Source: Neobacillus cucumis
Lineage (GTDB): Bacteria; Bacillota; Bacilli; Bacillales_B; DSM-18226
Length of the DNA stretch: 64,000 nt
Direction: 5' to 3'
NCBI RefSeq assembly: GCF_023715505.1
Contig: NZ_JAMBOH010000010.1
Span: 1 to 64,000, forward strand
In this document: in pieces, positions 52,333 through 60,621 of the stretch
Numbering within the stretch: position 1 is the stretch's first letter
Layout of the letters: each line of letters begins with the position of its first letter
The notes under the pieces: generated by a model
Seen by the model: the letters and a program-made list of their open reading frames with translations, nothing else
Told to the model about the DNA's origin: nothing
Databases searched by the model: none
Made by a program: the position numbers and the translations under genes

Positions 52333-52878
52333 ATGAAAGCCTTACTTAATATTGATTATACATATGACTTTGTTGCAGATGCCGGGGCGTTAACCTGCGG
52401 GGTACCTGGGCAGCAGATTGAAGGTAAAATTGTCGGGCTCACCAAGGAATTTATTGAAAATGGCGATTATGTGGTATTTGCCATTGATGTACATGACAAG
52501 GGTGATCAATACCACCCGGAAACGAAATTATTCCCGCCCCATAATCTGAGAGGAACGTCTGGCCGTGATTTGTTCGACGCTCTTCAGGGGGGGTACGATG
52601 ATAATAAACAGCTTGAGAATGTGGCCTATATGGATAAAACCCGTTATTCCGCCTTTGCGGGAACAGACCTTGAAATTAAACTGCGTGAGCGTGGAATCAC
52701 TGAGGTGCATCTTGTGGGTGTTTGTACAGATATCTGTGTGCTTCATACCGCTGTCGATGCCTATAATAAGGGATTCAATATTGTTGTCTATAAGGATGCT
52801 GTTGCATCTTTTAATCAAGCGGGTCATGAATGGGCACTCGAGCACTTCGCACAATCCCTCGCTGCTATGGTGAAATAG
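52333..52878 (+). CDS. pncA: Nicotinamidase
   Basis: PncA (181 residues) is a cysteine hydrolase of the isochorismatase superfamily that deamidates nicotinamide to nicotinate. The triad is Asp8, Lys102 (MDKTRYSAF) and Cys135 (GVCTDICVLHT). The likely metal site is Asp52, His54 and His61 (DVHDKGDQYH). It matches B. subtilis YueJ. It is followed by pncB after about 60 bases, giving a two-step NAD salvage pair. Confidence 0.93.
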   Translation: MKALLNIDYTYDFVADAGALTCGVPGQQIEGKIVGLTKEFIENGDYVVFAIDVHDKGDQYHPETKLFPPHNLRGTSGRDLFDALQGGYDDNKQLENVAYMDKTRYSAFAGTDLEIKLRERGITEVHLVGVCTDICVLHTAVDAYNKGFNIVVYKDAVASFNQAGHEWALEHFAQSLAAMVK

Positions 52879-52942
52879 ATTTTTAAATGTTATGATAAGT
52901 TATATTTTTATTAAGCTGTAATAGTATTCCGGAGGTTTTATG

Positions 52943-54412
52943 ATGAAACACATTTATCATGATGATAGTTTATCTCTGCATACCGATTTGTATCAGATTA
53001 ATATGGCAGAGACGTATTGGAGAGATGGCATACATAATAAACGAGCGGTATTTGAGCTGTTTTTCCGCAAGCTGCCATTTGGGAATGGCTATGCTGTTTT
53101 CGCCGGTTTAGAAAAGGTAATTCAATTTATCCAAGGGTTTCGTTTTAGTGAAGAAGACCTTGAGTATCTGAAAAATGAAGTGGGTTACAAGGATGATTTC
53201 CTCGACTATTTGAAAAATATGCGCTTCACCGGGACGATTCGTTCTATGCAAGAAGGCGAGCTTGTCTTTGGTAATGAACCTATTTTACGGGTAGATGCAC
53301 CTCTAGGCGAGGCACAAATCATTGAAACAGCGTTACTTAACATTGTGAACTATCAAACATTAATTGCGACCAAAGCATCTAGAATGAAGCAGGTTGTTGG
53401 TGATGCGGTGGCGATGGAATTTGGAACAAGACGGGCTCAGGAGATGGATGCAGCCATTTGGGGAACGAGAGCAGCCTATCTAGCAGGCTTTGACTCGACC
53501 AGTAATGTGCGGGCAGGAAAACTGTTTGGAGTTCCGGTTTCTGGGACACATGCACATGCTATGGTCCAAGCCTATAAGGACGAATATACAGCTTTTCACA
53601 AATATGCGGAAACACATAAAGATTGTGTCTTTTTAGTGGATACATATGATACCCTTCGCCTTGGAGTGCCAAATGCCATCAAGGTGGCGAGAGAGTTGGG
53701 CGATAAGATTAATTTCATCGGCATTCGCCTTGATAGCGGTGACCTTGCATATCTTTCTAAAGAGGCTCGTAAAATGCTGGATGAAGCAGGTTTCCCAGAT
53801 GCAAAAATTGTAGCATCAAGTGACCTTGATGAGTATACGATTATGAGTTTGAAAGGGCAAGGGGCAAGGATTGACAGCTGGGGAATTGGGACCAAGCTAA
53901 TCACCGCCTATGACCAAGCAGCCCTTGGTGCGGTTTATAAGATTGTGGCGATTGAAGATGAAAATGGAAAATTAGAAGATACCATAAAAATCTCCTCTAA
54001 TCCAGTGAAGGTAACGACTCCGGGGATGAAAAAAATTTACCGGATTATTAATAATACCAATAACCATGCCGAGGGGGATTATATTGCGATGGAAGATGAA
54101 GTGCTGCCGGAAAAGCGGCTGCGCATGTTCCACCCAACCCATACGTTTATTAATAAAGTGGTAACGAACTTTACGGCAAAGGAACTCCATGTAAAAATAT
54201 TTTCCAACGGTGAATTAGTATATGAAGTCCCCTGTTTGGAAGAGTCTCGTGCCTACTTAAAGCAAAATCTTGATAGTCTTTGGGATGAATATAAGCGTAC
54301 GATGAATCCGGAAGAGTATCCCGTTGACTTAAGTCAGAAATGCTGGGATAACAAGATGAGAAATATTGAAGAGGTAAAAGAAAAAGTGGCTGCGATGAAA
54401 GCAGAGGAGTAA
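52943..54412 (+). CDS. pncB: Nicotinate phosphoribosyltransferase
   Basis: PncB (489 residues) makes nicotinate mononucleotide from the nicotinate produced by PncA, with PRPP and ATP. Family signatures are SLHTDLYQINMAETYW, FGTRRAQEMDAAIWGTRAAYLAG, GTHAHAMVQ, and IRLDSGDLAYLSKEARKMLD near the phosphate site. Two ATGs in a row (52940, 52943) follow GGAGG; the second has better spacing. No clear T-rich terminator was recognised after it; a weak stem in TTTTTAGGGCGTCC...GGGGCGTCC is present. Confidence 0.95.
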   Translation: MKHIYHDDSLSLHTDLYQINMAETYWRDGIHNKRAVFELFFRKLPFGNGYAVFAGLEKVIQFIQGFRFSEEDLEYLKNEVGYKDDFLDYLKNMRFTGTIRSMQEGELVFGNEPILRVDAPLGEAQIIETALLNIVNYQTLIATKASRMKQVVGDAVAMEFGTRRAQEMDAAIWGTRAAYLAGFDSTSNVRAGKLFGVPVSGTHAHAMVQAYKDEYTAFHKYAETHKDCVFLVDTYDTLRLGVPNAIKVARELGDKINFIGIRLDSGDLAYLSKEARKMLDEAGFPDAKIVASSDLDEYTIMSLKGQGARIDSWGIGTKLITAYDQAALGAVYKIVAIEDENGKLEDTIKISSNPVKVTTPGMKKIYRIINNTNNHAEGDYIAMEDEVLPEKRLRMFHPTHTFINKVVTNFTAKELHVKIFSNGELVYEVPCLEESRAYLKQNLDSLWDEYKRTMNPEEYPVDLSQKCWDNKMRNIEEVKEKVAAMKAEE

Positions 54413-54463
54413 TTTTTAGGGCGTCCTGAAATTGGGGCGTCCTTCTTAATGGCTTAAAAATAC

Positions 54464-54589
54464 GCATTTTCGCGGAATTATGGACAGATTCAGCGGGAAA
54501 AATAAAACATTAGTCGGAATTAAAGGTAAAATCCGCGGAATTAATAAAGATTGACGCTGAATTATCACTAAAACCCGCGGAATCGCACC
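54464..54589. repeat. Degenerate tandem array, six units of exactly 21 bp
   Basis: Six consecutive 21-base units share the core CGCGGAATTA at the same place in the unit. Units 1, 4 and 6 keep CGCGGAAT; units 2, 3 and 5 are worn (AGCGGGAA, GTCGGAAT, CGCTGAAT). The 126 bases contain no shift in period. It lies between pncB and rlmCD. The GCGGA core is shared with the 37788-37930 array (GGCGGAT), so both may belong to one family. Confidence 0.85.
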
Positions 54590-54669
54590 ACCTCATAAGC
54601 CTCATTTCGTGTTCCAACCCATTGTATGTTACAATCTTTCTAGTCAATTCGGAGAAAAGGAAGAAATAA

Positions 54670-56049
54670 ATGAACAAAACAATTCCAGTAACTAAAAATG
54701 AATTTATAGATGTAGTATTTGAGGATTTAACCCATGACGGGGCAGGAGTAGCAAAGGTAGATGGGTATCCACTATTTGTCCCAAACGGTTTGCCCAATGA
54801 AAAAGCTAAAGTGAAGGTAATTAAAACCGGTAAAAGCTATGGTTTTGGACGATTAATCGAGCTTTATGAAAAAAGCCCGTACCGGGTTGAAATTCCGAGT
54901 AGTGAACGTCATAAATACGGCGGCTGCCAGCTCGAGCATATCAGCTATGAAGGCCAGCTAAAATATAAGGAAAATCAGGTCCGTGAAGTGCTGACCCGAA
55001 TCGGCAAACTCGAAGATGTCATCGTTCATCCGATTCTCGGCATGGAAAATCCTTGGCATTACCGTAATAAAGCACAGGTGCCTGTTGGTGAAAAAGACGG
55101 CAAACTGATTGCTGGTTTTTTTAAACCAAGAAGCCATGAAATTGTCGATACCGATGAAAGCCTCATTCAACTGCTGGAAATTAATGAGGCCGTTCAGACA
55201 ATCAAAGAGGTCTGCAGCAAGCTTGCTATACCGGCTTATCAGGAGGAATCACATAAAGGGGTCCTCCGTCATATTATGGCACGCTACGGGAAGCAAACTG
55301 GCGAGCTAATGGTTGTATTGATTACGAGAACCGAAGATTTACCACAAAAGGAAAAGCTGGTTGAAGAAATCGTTGCCCGGCTACCTAAGGTGAAATCAAT
55401 TATTCACAATGTAAACTCTAAACGTACTAATGTTATATTGGGTGAAAAGACGAAGGTTTTATGGGGAAGTGAGATCATTTACGACTATATTGGCGAAGTG
55501 AAATTTGCCATCTCCGCTTTGTCGTTTTACCAAGTTAATCCGGTCCAAACAAAGGTGCTTTATGACAAGGCCCTGGAGTATGCTGATTTGAGCGGTGAAG
55601 AAACCGTAATTGATGCTTATTGCGGAATCGGGACGATTTCCTTATTTTTAGCACAAAAGGCTAAGAAGGTTTTCGGTGTAGAAGTGGTTCCGGAAGCAAT
55701 TGAAGATGCTAAGCGAAATGCGGAGTTGAATGGACTAGCCAATGCTGAGTTTGCTGAGGGAGAAGCAGAGGTTGTGATTCCAAAGTGGTACAAGAAAGGT
55801 AATACGGCGGACGTGCTCGTGGTAGACCCGCCCCGTAAAGGCTGTGATGAGGCGTTGCTGCAGACAATTATTGATATGAAGCCTAAGAAAGTAGTCTATG
55901 TATCCTGTAATCCTGCGACGCTCGCCAGGGATTTACGAATCCTTGAGGATGGCGGCTACAAAACGGTTGAGGTGCAGCCGGTTGATATGTTCCCGATGAC
56001 TACACACGTGGAGTGCGTCTCGAAACTCATATTAAAAGAAGGCCACTAA
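54670..56049 (+). CDS. rlmCD: 23S rRNA (uracil-5-)-methyltransferase RlmCD
   Basis: The 459-residue protein is of the RumA/TrmA family. In B. subtilis the orthologue YefA methylates U747 and U1939. It has an N-terminal TRAM domain (to about 65) and a SAM domain ([16 protein letters not shown] near 313-328), with DPPRKGC and the catalytic Cys413 in [12 protein letters not shown]. Unusually, the [4Fe-4S] ligands are mostly gone. In the Cys-x5-Cys-x2-Cys pattern residues 77 and 83 are Ser and Tyr and only Cys86 remains (YGGCQLEH); the fourth position is Ser164. It follows dgkB-pncA-pncB and ends at a strong terminator. Confidence 0.93.
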   Translation: MNKTIPVTKNEFIDVVFEDLTHDGAGVAKVDGYPLFVPNGLPNEKAKVKVIKTGKSYGFGRLIELYEKSPYRVEIPSSERHKYGGCQLEHISYEGQLKYKENQVREVLTRIGKLEDVIVHPILGMENPWHYRNKAQVPVGEKDGKLIAGFFKPRSHEIVDTDESLIQLLEINEAVQTIKEVCSKLAIPAYQEESHKGVLRHIMARYGKQTGELMVVLITRTEDLPQKEKLVEEIVARLPKVKSIIHNVNSKRTNVILGEKTKVLWGSEIIYDYIGEVKFAISALSFYQVNPVQTKVLYDKALEYADLSGEETVIDAYCGIGTISLFLAQKAKKVFGVEVVPEAIEDAKRNAELNGLANAEFAEGEAEVVIPKWYKKGNTADVLVVDPPRKGCDEALLQTIIDMKPKKVVYVSCNPATLARDLRILEDGGYKTVEVQPVDMFPMTTHVECVSKLILKEGH

Positions 56050-56061
56050 TTGTTTAATGTT

Positions 56062-56101
56062 GGAGGTACAAATCGCAAATGATTTAGTACCTCCTTTTTT
56101 A
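56062..56101 (+). terminator. Terminator after rlmCD
   Basis: GGAGGTACAAATC pairs with GATTTAGTACCTCC (one bulge) around GCAAAT, followed by TTTTTT. Confidence 0.92.
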
Positions 56102-56226
56102 TCGATATTTCAATTCTTAACTATTTTTAACATTGTATTGGCTCACCAATTCAGCAAACAATTTAACTAAAGAACAAAAACCTACGTGCAGTTGCCGTCA
56201 AGCATAAAAGCAAAGCAATTGGAACA

Positions 56227-56257
56227 TTTAGCATAATCATGATAATATAATGCTAAA
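56227..56257 (+). promoter_or_regulatory. Palindromic operator and -10 of the truncated antitoxin gene
   Basis: TTTAGCAT (56227-56234) and ATGCTAAA (56250-56257) form a perfect inverted repeat. It brackets and overlaps TATAAT at 56246-56251. Type II antitoxins of the Phd/YefM kind repress their own operon through such palindromes, so this looks like a surviving autoregulatory site. Confidence 0.55.
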
Positions 56258-56278
56258 AAAGAATGTGGGGGTGTTTAC

Positions 56279-56386
56279 ATGCCGCACATTAGACCAGTTT
56301 TTGATTTACGGAACAACTTTACTGATATTCCAAGAACCGTTCATGAAACAGCTGAACCAGTATTTTTGACTAAGAATAGATATTAA
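56279..56386 (+). pseudogene. Truncated Phd/YefM-type antitoxin
   Basis: A 35-codon ORF (MPHIRPVFDLRNNF..., ending EPVFLTKNRY) begins at ATG behind GGGGGTG. It matches the N-terminal DNA-binding part of prevent-host-death antitoxins (IRPVSDLRNN...EPVFLTKNG). The toxin-binding half and any toxin gene are absent; the frame stops right at a terminator. It reads as what is left of a toxin-antitoxin operon after an internal deletion. It could still be translated as a short DNA-binding peptide. Confidence 0.65.
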
Positions 56387-56423
56387 AGTACCACTAATCA
56401 ATTATTTCAGTGGTACTTTTTTA
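56385..56423 (+). terminator. Terminator after the truncated antitoxin
   Basis: AAAGTACCACT pairs with AGTGGTACTTT around a 13-base loop and runs into TTTTTT. It overlaps the last base of the stop codon region. Confidence 0.9.
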
Positions 56424-56516
56424 TTGGAAGAGTTTTTTGAAGCATGGAGAAAGTATTATGCAAGGTATACTAAAAATATGTAGTTGAGATTTAAGTAGGG
56501 AGAAAAGTGAACGAAC

Positions 56517-56778
56517 AAAGACCATTTTATCAAGTGTTGATTACGATACAAAATATTACCCTCCCATATGGAGAAGATTGCTCTTTCCCAGTGGCATAAC
56601 CTTTCAAAAAATAATTCAGGCAGCATTTGATTTGCAAATTCAAAGGGCATTTGATTTTGATGACGCTCATTTGTACGATTTTTATATGGATGGAAAAAAA
56701 TATAGTAAACGCTTTTATAATTCTCCAATGGATATTCATGGACCATTTGTTAATGAAGTTACAATTGATAGGCGATAA
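56517..56778 (+). pseudogene. Frameshifted pRiA4b ORF-3-like gene fragment
   Basis: From GTG 56517 the frame reads VNEQRPFYQVLITIQNIT and then shifts. Continuing one frame over gives PPIWRRLLFPSGITFQKIIQ and, further on, FDFDDAHLYDFYMDGKKYSK, the typical pattern of plasmid pRiA4b ORF-3-like proteins (also found as passengers of IS1096-type elements). One missing C in ATTACCCTCCC would account for the shift. The product is also cut at the C-terminus (about 87 codons against roughly twice that). AGGGAG stands four bases before the GTG. Confidence 0.62.
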
Positions 56779-56867
56779 ATAACCATATAGTTTCGTGTGT
56801 TTTAAGTCAGAAGAAACAGAAAATCTTAAAACACTAGTCTTAACATAATAGATGATGAGGTTTTAGT

Positions 56868-57434
56868 ATGACAAATGAAAAAAAACAGTTGTTACCAGAA
56901 CAACGTGAAGAAATAATCAGAACATTGAAGGATCGTTTTGAAAAAAACATGAATCGCCATCAAGGAATTGAATGGGCTAACGTACAAGCAAAGCTAGAAT
57001 ATAATACTGAAAAACTGTGGTCGCTTAATGAAATGGAAAGAACTGGTGGTGAGCCAGATGTTATTGTTCATGATAAAGAGGCGGGTGAATACATTTTTTA
57101 TGATTGTTCAGCGGAAAGTCCTAAAGGCCGCAGAAGTGTTTGTTACGACCGTGAAGCGCTGGAGTCAAGGAAACAACACAAACCACAAAACAACGCTATA
57201 GATATGTCTGCTGACATGGGCATTGAGATTTTATCGGAAGAGCAATACCGGGAGCTGCAGAAACATGGAAATTTTGATACTAAAACATCAAGCTGGGTGA
57301 AAACACCTCCTAATATTAGAAAACTCGGTGGGGCCATCTTTTGTGATCGTCGTTACGACACTGTTTTTGTGTACCACAATGGAGCAGAATCCTACTATGC
57401 TGCCAGGGGTTTCCGTGGCTCGCTAAGGGTCTGA
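56868..57434 (+). CDS. DUF4256 family protein
   Basis: The 188-residue protein has the DUF4256 pattern: an N-terminal RFEKNMNRHQGIEW, LWSLNEMERTGGEPDVI, then YDCSAESPKGRRSVCYDREALE and the C-terminal LGGAIFCDRRYDTVFVYHNGAESYYAARGF. It has no known activity. It is intact and lies between the two decayed regions of this segment. ATG start with GATGAGG. Confidence 0.87.
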   Translation: MTNEKKQLLPEQREEIIRTLKDRFEKNMNRHQGIEWANVQAKLEYNTEKLWSLNEMERTGGEPDVIVHDKEAGEYIFYDCSAESPKGRRSVCYDREALESRKQHKPQNNAIDMSADMGIEILSEEQYRELQKHGNFDTKTSSWVKTPPNIRKLGGAIFCDRRYDTVFVYHNGAESYYAARGFRGSLRV

Positions 57435-57501
57435 ATTTTGGTGTGAAACGCTGTCCGGTGAGGGGAGTAGGCGGTTTATACCTCCAAGGGATAGAATATG
57501 C

Positions 57502-57579
57502 ACGCCCGAGTGTGTATCACAACTCATTTTAAGAAAGGCACTGAACCATTTGGGTGTTGCCTTTCTTCGTTTCCTTTAA
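57502..57579 (+). pseudogene. Possible 3' remnant of an rlmCD paralogue
   Basis: In this frame the DNA encodes TPECVSQLILRKALNHLGVA and a few more residues to a stop. Its start closely matches the end of RlmCD in this window ([15 protein letters not shown] at 56008-56049), also at base level (ACTCAT.TTAA.A.AAGGC). Nothing recognisable of the gene body precedes it. It may be the scar of a tandem duplication or of a second RumA-type gene. Confidence 0.4.
57531..57567 (+). terminator. Hairpin/terminator downstream of the DUF4256 gene
   Basis: AAGAAAGGCA pairs perfectly with TGCCTTTCTT around a 17-base loop, followed by a broken T run (CGTTTCCTTT). It overlaps the rlmCD-like remnant. Confidence 0.65.
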
Positions 57580-57662
57580 CGGATTATCATGGCAATGGCA
57601 TGGAGCAGTGATTTCTTACTCATACCCAAACTAGAAAACATTATAGCTAAGGAATGATGAAA

Positions 57663-58871
57663 ATGGCTCGTGTTTTATTTATTAATGCCGGATCAGAAGG
57701 ACATATCAATCCAACTATTGGAGTTGTGCAAGAGCTTATTTCCCGCGGCGAAGAGGTAGTGTACTTTACGATAGAACCTTTTCGAGAGCGAATTGAGAAG
57801 ACGGGAGCTACTGTACGTACGTTGGACGGTCAAAAATTTATAACAGCCTTTATTTCGGGTGGAAGAAATTATTTACTTGAAAGAATTAACGGTCTTTTAC
57901 TTACGGCAGATATTGTCATACCCAGCGTGCTTGAACAGATTGAAGGAGAACATTTTGATTACATCATTCATGATTCCATGTTTGGTTGTGGACGTTTACT
58001 TGCCCAAATCCTTAAGCTTCCGGCAATTAATTCTTGTACTTCCTTTGCAGAGACAAAAGAATCATTCGATAAAATGTTGGAACAGCTTTCTAAAAACATT
58101 CCTACAGAAGTGGTTAATGAAATAAATGAAGAATATCAAAGCCTGACAGCAATGCTTAAGGAAAAATATGATATCGAGATTAATTCTCCTTATGAAGTTT
58201 TTTGCAATCCTGCACCACTTACAATCATTTATACCACTAGGGAGTTTCAACCTAATGGAGAAGCATTCGACCAAGCTTACAAATTTATAGGTCCATCCAT
58301 CTCTACACGATTAGTTCAAGAAAACTTTAATCTAGCAGCAATCCAGGGAAAAAGACCAATTTACATTTCACTGGGTACGGTCTTTAACCAAGCCATTGAT
58401 TTTTATAAGCTTTGTTTTAAGGCATTTGGGAACACAAATCATACCGTTGTCATGTCGATTGGGGAAAAATCTCAACTATCTGATTTAGGAGAGATCCCTA
58501 AGAACTTCATTGTAAAAAGATATGTTCCACAAACTGAGGTACTGAAGTATACTAAATTATTTATTACACATGGTGGAATGAACAGTACCCATGAAGGTCT
58601 CTATTACGGTGTTCCGCTCATTGTAATCCCACAAAGCGCGGATCAGCCGATCATTGCCGGGCAAGTTGCCAATATGGGTGCGGGGATTAAATTACAAATG
58701 GATGGCTTGACTGCGAATCAACTACGTGAAGCCGCAGATTATGTGTTAAACAGCCCATCTATCCATAAGGCTGTTTCTAATATCAGGGAATCGTTTCAAA
58801 AATCGGGTGGATATCACCAAGCTGGTAATGAGATTTTTGAATTTAAAAGTAAATATAATATTAAAATATAA
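57663..58871 (+). CDS. Macrolide-family UDP-glycosyltransferase
   Basis: The 402-residue product is a GT-B fold glycosyltransferase of the MGT/YjiC type. The N-terminal ARVLFINAGSEGHINPTIGVV opens the acceptor domain. The C-terminal donor domain has PIYISLGTVFN and the sugar-nucleotide motif VPQTEVLKYTKLFITHGGMN with GVPLIVIPQSADQP. Such enzymes glucosylate macrolides, flavonoids or other hydrophobic compounds. ATG codons at 57654, 57657 and 57663 are possible; the AAGGA site fits the last. It stands alone, and no resistance target gene is next to it. Confidence 0.88.
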   Translation: MARVLFINAGSEGHINPTIGVVQELISRGEEVVYFTIEPFRERIEKTGATVRTLDGQKFITAFISGGRNYLLERINGLLLTADIVIPSVLEQIEGEHFDYIIHDSMFGCGRLLAQILKLPAINSCTSFAETKESFDKMLEQLSKNIPTEVVNEINEEYQSLTAMLKEKYDIEINSPYEVFCNPAPLTIIYTTREFQPNGEAFDQAYKFIGPSISTRLVQENFNLAAIQGKRPIYISLGTVFNQAIDFYKLCFKAFGNTNHTVVMSIGEKSQLSDLGEIPKNFIVKRYVPQTEVLKYTKLFITHGGMNSTHEGLYYGVPLIVIPQSADQPIIAGQVANMGAGIKLQMDGLTANQLREAADYVLNSPSIHKAVSNIRESFQKSGGYHQAGNEIFEFKSKYNIKI

Positions 58872-58991
58872 AAGATTCTCTGCTGAGTGTGAACTCACCA
58901 GCTCCTTACAATGCCCTATATACTCCACATAAGTCGAGGCTGTTGTAAAGTTTGAATTTAAATTAATTAGTAAGAAATAGGAGGTCCCTTG

Positions 58992-59486
58992 ATGGACAAT
59001 AATGATATACTAATTCGGTTGCGATATGCGCTAGAAATAAAAAATAAAGAAATGGCAGAGATCTTTAAACTTGGCGGTGCGGAAGTAACCGTACCAGAAG
59101 TAATACAAATCCTTACAAAATCAGATGACGATTATGAAGATGACTATCAAATAAAGTGTAATAACAGTATGTTCGATTCATTTTTAAATGGCTTTATTAT
59201 TTTTAAAAGAGGCAAACAAGAGCCCAAACCGGAACAGTCTACTACACCGGAGCCGGTTTCACCAAAAACCGCTAACGTTAATAATCTCCTGTTAAAGAAA
59301 GTAAAAATAGCTCTATCATTAACGACCGAGGATATGCTGGAAATATTCGAATTGGCTGGAATCAGGGTATCAAAAGGAGAACTAGGTGCTTTATTAAGAA
59401 AAGAAGGGCATAAAAATTATAAAGAATGCGGAGATAAATTCGCTCGTAATTTCTTAAAAGGACTAGCGATTAAATACAGGGGATAA
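58992..59486 (+). CDS. DUF1456 family protein (YehS-like)
   Basis: The 164-residue protein has two DUF1456 units: DILIRLRYALEIKNKEMAEIF at the N-terminus and LLLKKVKIALSLTTEDMLEIF near 100, each followed by a conserved Lys/Asn-rich end (SFLNGFIIFKRGK, NFLKGLAIKYRG). A Pro/Thr-rich linker (about 77-95) joins them. A TTG at 58989 is in frame; ATG 58992 with AGGAGG is favoured. The family may be structurally related to DNA- or RNA-binding helices, but no role is established. Confidence 0.86.
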   Translation: MDNNDILIRLRYALEIKNKEMAEIFKLGGAEVTVPEVIQILTKSDDDYEDDYQIKCNNSMFDSFLNGFIIFKRGKQEPKPEQSTTPEPVSPKTANVNNLLLKKVKIALSLTTEDMLEIFELAGIRVSKGELGALLRKEGHKNYKECGDKFARNFLKGLAIKYRG

Positions 59487-59504
59487 TGCACCAAAGGTGA
59501 TAAG

Positions 59505-60212
59505 ATGATACATACGTACAAAGGTAAGACTATTCGTTTTGAAATAAAGTACAAAAACCGGACCTCCATAGGAATGACGATCGATAGCTATGGAAATCTA
59601 GAAGTCCAGGCTCCGAAAGGGACGCCTGATGAGAGAGTGCTTCAGTTATTAGAGCAAAACTGGGAATCAATTCAACAAAAATTAAAAGAAATGAAGGATA
59701 GACTGCATGGACCCCAGAAAAAGCTCTATGAGCCTGGTGAGAGTTTTCTCTATTTAGGAAGCACTTATCCTATACAATTTTGTGAAAACAAAAATATTGA
59801 GCAGGACTATGTGGTATTTGATGGTGAAACGTTACAAATCTATGTGAAGCAGCTAGAGGACGGGAGCATAAAACATGCTTTAAAACGCTTTTATTATCAG
59901 CAGTGTAAAGCACTAGTTGAGAAGAGTATCAGCTCCTATCAAAGCCACTTTAAAACAAAACCACGTTCTATACGGATTACGGATAGCAAAACTACCTGGG
60001 GAACCTGTGATTCCAGACAGCAGTTAACATTTAATTGGAGGCTGGCAATGGCACCACGTGAAGTCGTCGACTATGTAGTCGTTCATGAAATGTGTCATAT
60101 GGTCCATCTGAATCACGACCGCTCTTTTTGGCGGCTTGTTGGAAAAATAATGCCCGATTATAAGGAAAAGGAAAACTGGCTGGTATTTTCAAATTGGAAA
60201 ATGACTGTATAA
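59505..60212 (+). CDS. YgjP-type (M48-like/DUF45) metallopeptidase
   Basis: The 235-residue protein is of the YgjP/WLM-like family. The zinc motif is His194-Glu195-x2-His198 with a further His204 (VVHEMCHMVHLNHDRSFW). Upstream is the conserved SKTTWGTCDSRQQLTFNWRL segment. In several bacteria such genes accompany restriction systems or stand alone; here it follows DUF1456 by 18 bases and may be co-transcribed. No signal peptide is seen, so it is probably cytosolic. The substrate is unknown. Confidence 0.88.
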   Translation: MIHTYKGKTIRFEIKYKNRTSIGMTIDSYGNLEVQAPKGTPDERVLQLLEQNWESIQQKLKEMKDRLHGPQKKLYEPGESFLYLGSTYPIQFCENKNIEQDYVVFDGETLQIYVKQLEDGSIKHALKRFYYQQCKALVEKSISSYQSHFKTKPRSIRITDSKTTWGTCDSRQQLTFNWRLAMAPREVVDYVVVHEMCHMVHLNHDRSFWRLVGKIMPDYKEKENWLVFSNWKMTV

Positions 60213-60258
60213 AAGTTATTTTCTTGTTAAGTTTTCACCAGCACTCCAATATCAAATA

Positions 60259-60287
60259 AAGCATCTGCATTATGCAGGTGCTTTTTA
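60259..60287 (+). terminator. Terminator after the YgjP-like gene
   Basis: GCATCTGCAT pairs with ATGCAGGTGC (one wobble), preceded by AAA and followed by TTTTTAAAA. Confidence 0.85.
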
Positions 60288-60320
60288 AAAAGATAAGAAA
60301 GTAAAAATTTCAACTTTGAG

Positions 60321-60567
60321 AATTGTCCAGCTCTAGGCGCGATCGGCTCGAGGTCACAAGCTTATCCAGTTGCGGCTCCTTGGGACGCAAGTCTAAGCCG
60401 CCCCCTGACGAAGGCAAAAAACTCCTTCTTACAGGGTGCGGCTTATGCCTACGTCCCAGAACAGTGGCCTCCACATTTAGATCAATCCGTCCAAAAGGTT
60501 AAAGAACAACCTTTCGGCCGGCTCGTCTTGTGCTTGTCGCCGAAGTCTAAGCGCCTTGCGCTTTTCT
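60321..60567. repeat. Modular intergenic repeat, copy F (long form)
   Basis: It begins AATTGTCCAGCTCTAGGCGC. It then carries the central block (TTATCCAGTTGCGGCTCC, GACGCAAGTCTAAGCC, GCAGGGTGCGGCTTATGCC, CCTCCACATTTAG), the CCAAAAGGTT/AACCTTTCGG hairpin and the 3' module (GCGCCTTGCGCTTTTC). It lies between two convergent genes, the YgjP-like and the GntR gene. With the two terminators it accounts for the 409-base gap. Confidence 0.75.
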
Positions 60568-60572
60568 TACAT

Positions 60573-60609
60573 AAAAAACACATCTCCCCAAATTGCAGAA
60601 AGATGTGTC
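60573..60609 (-). terminator. Terminator of the GntR gene (minus strand)
   Basis: On the minus strand ACACATCT and AGATGTGT pair around a 15-base loop, and the stem is followed by TTTTTTAT. Confidence 0.83.
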
Positions 60610-60621
60610 ATTTGTTTAAAC

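Noticed and set aside
57654..58871. Macrolide resistance island
   Set aside because: The glycosyltransferase stands alone; such genes are widespread in Bacillus and usually have broad acceptor ranges.
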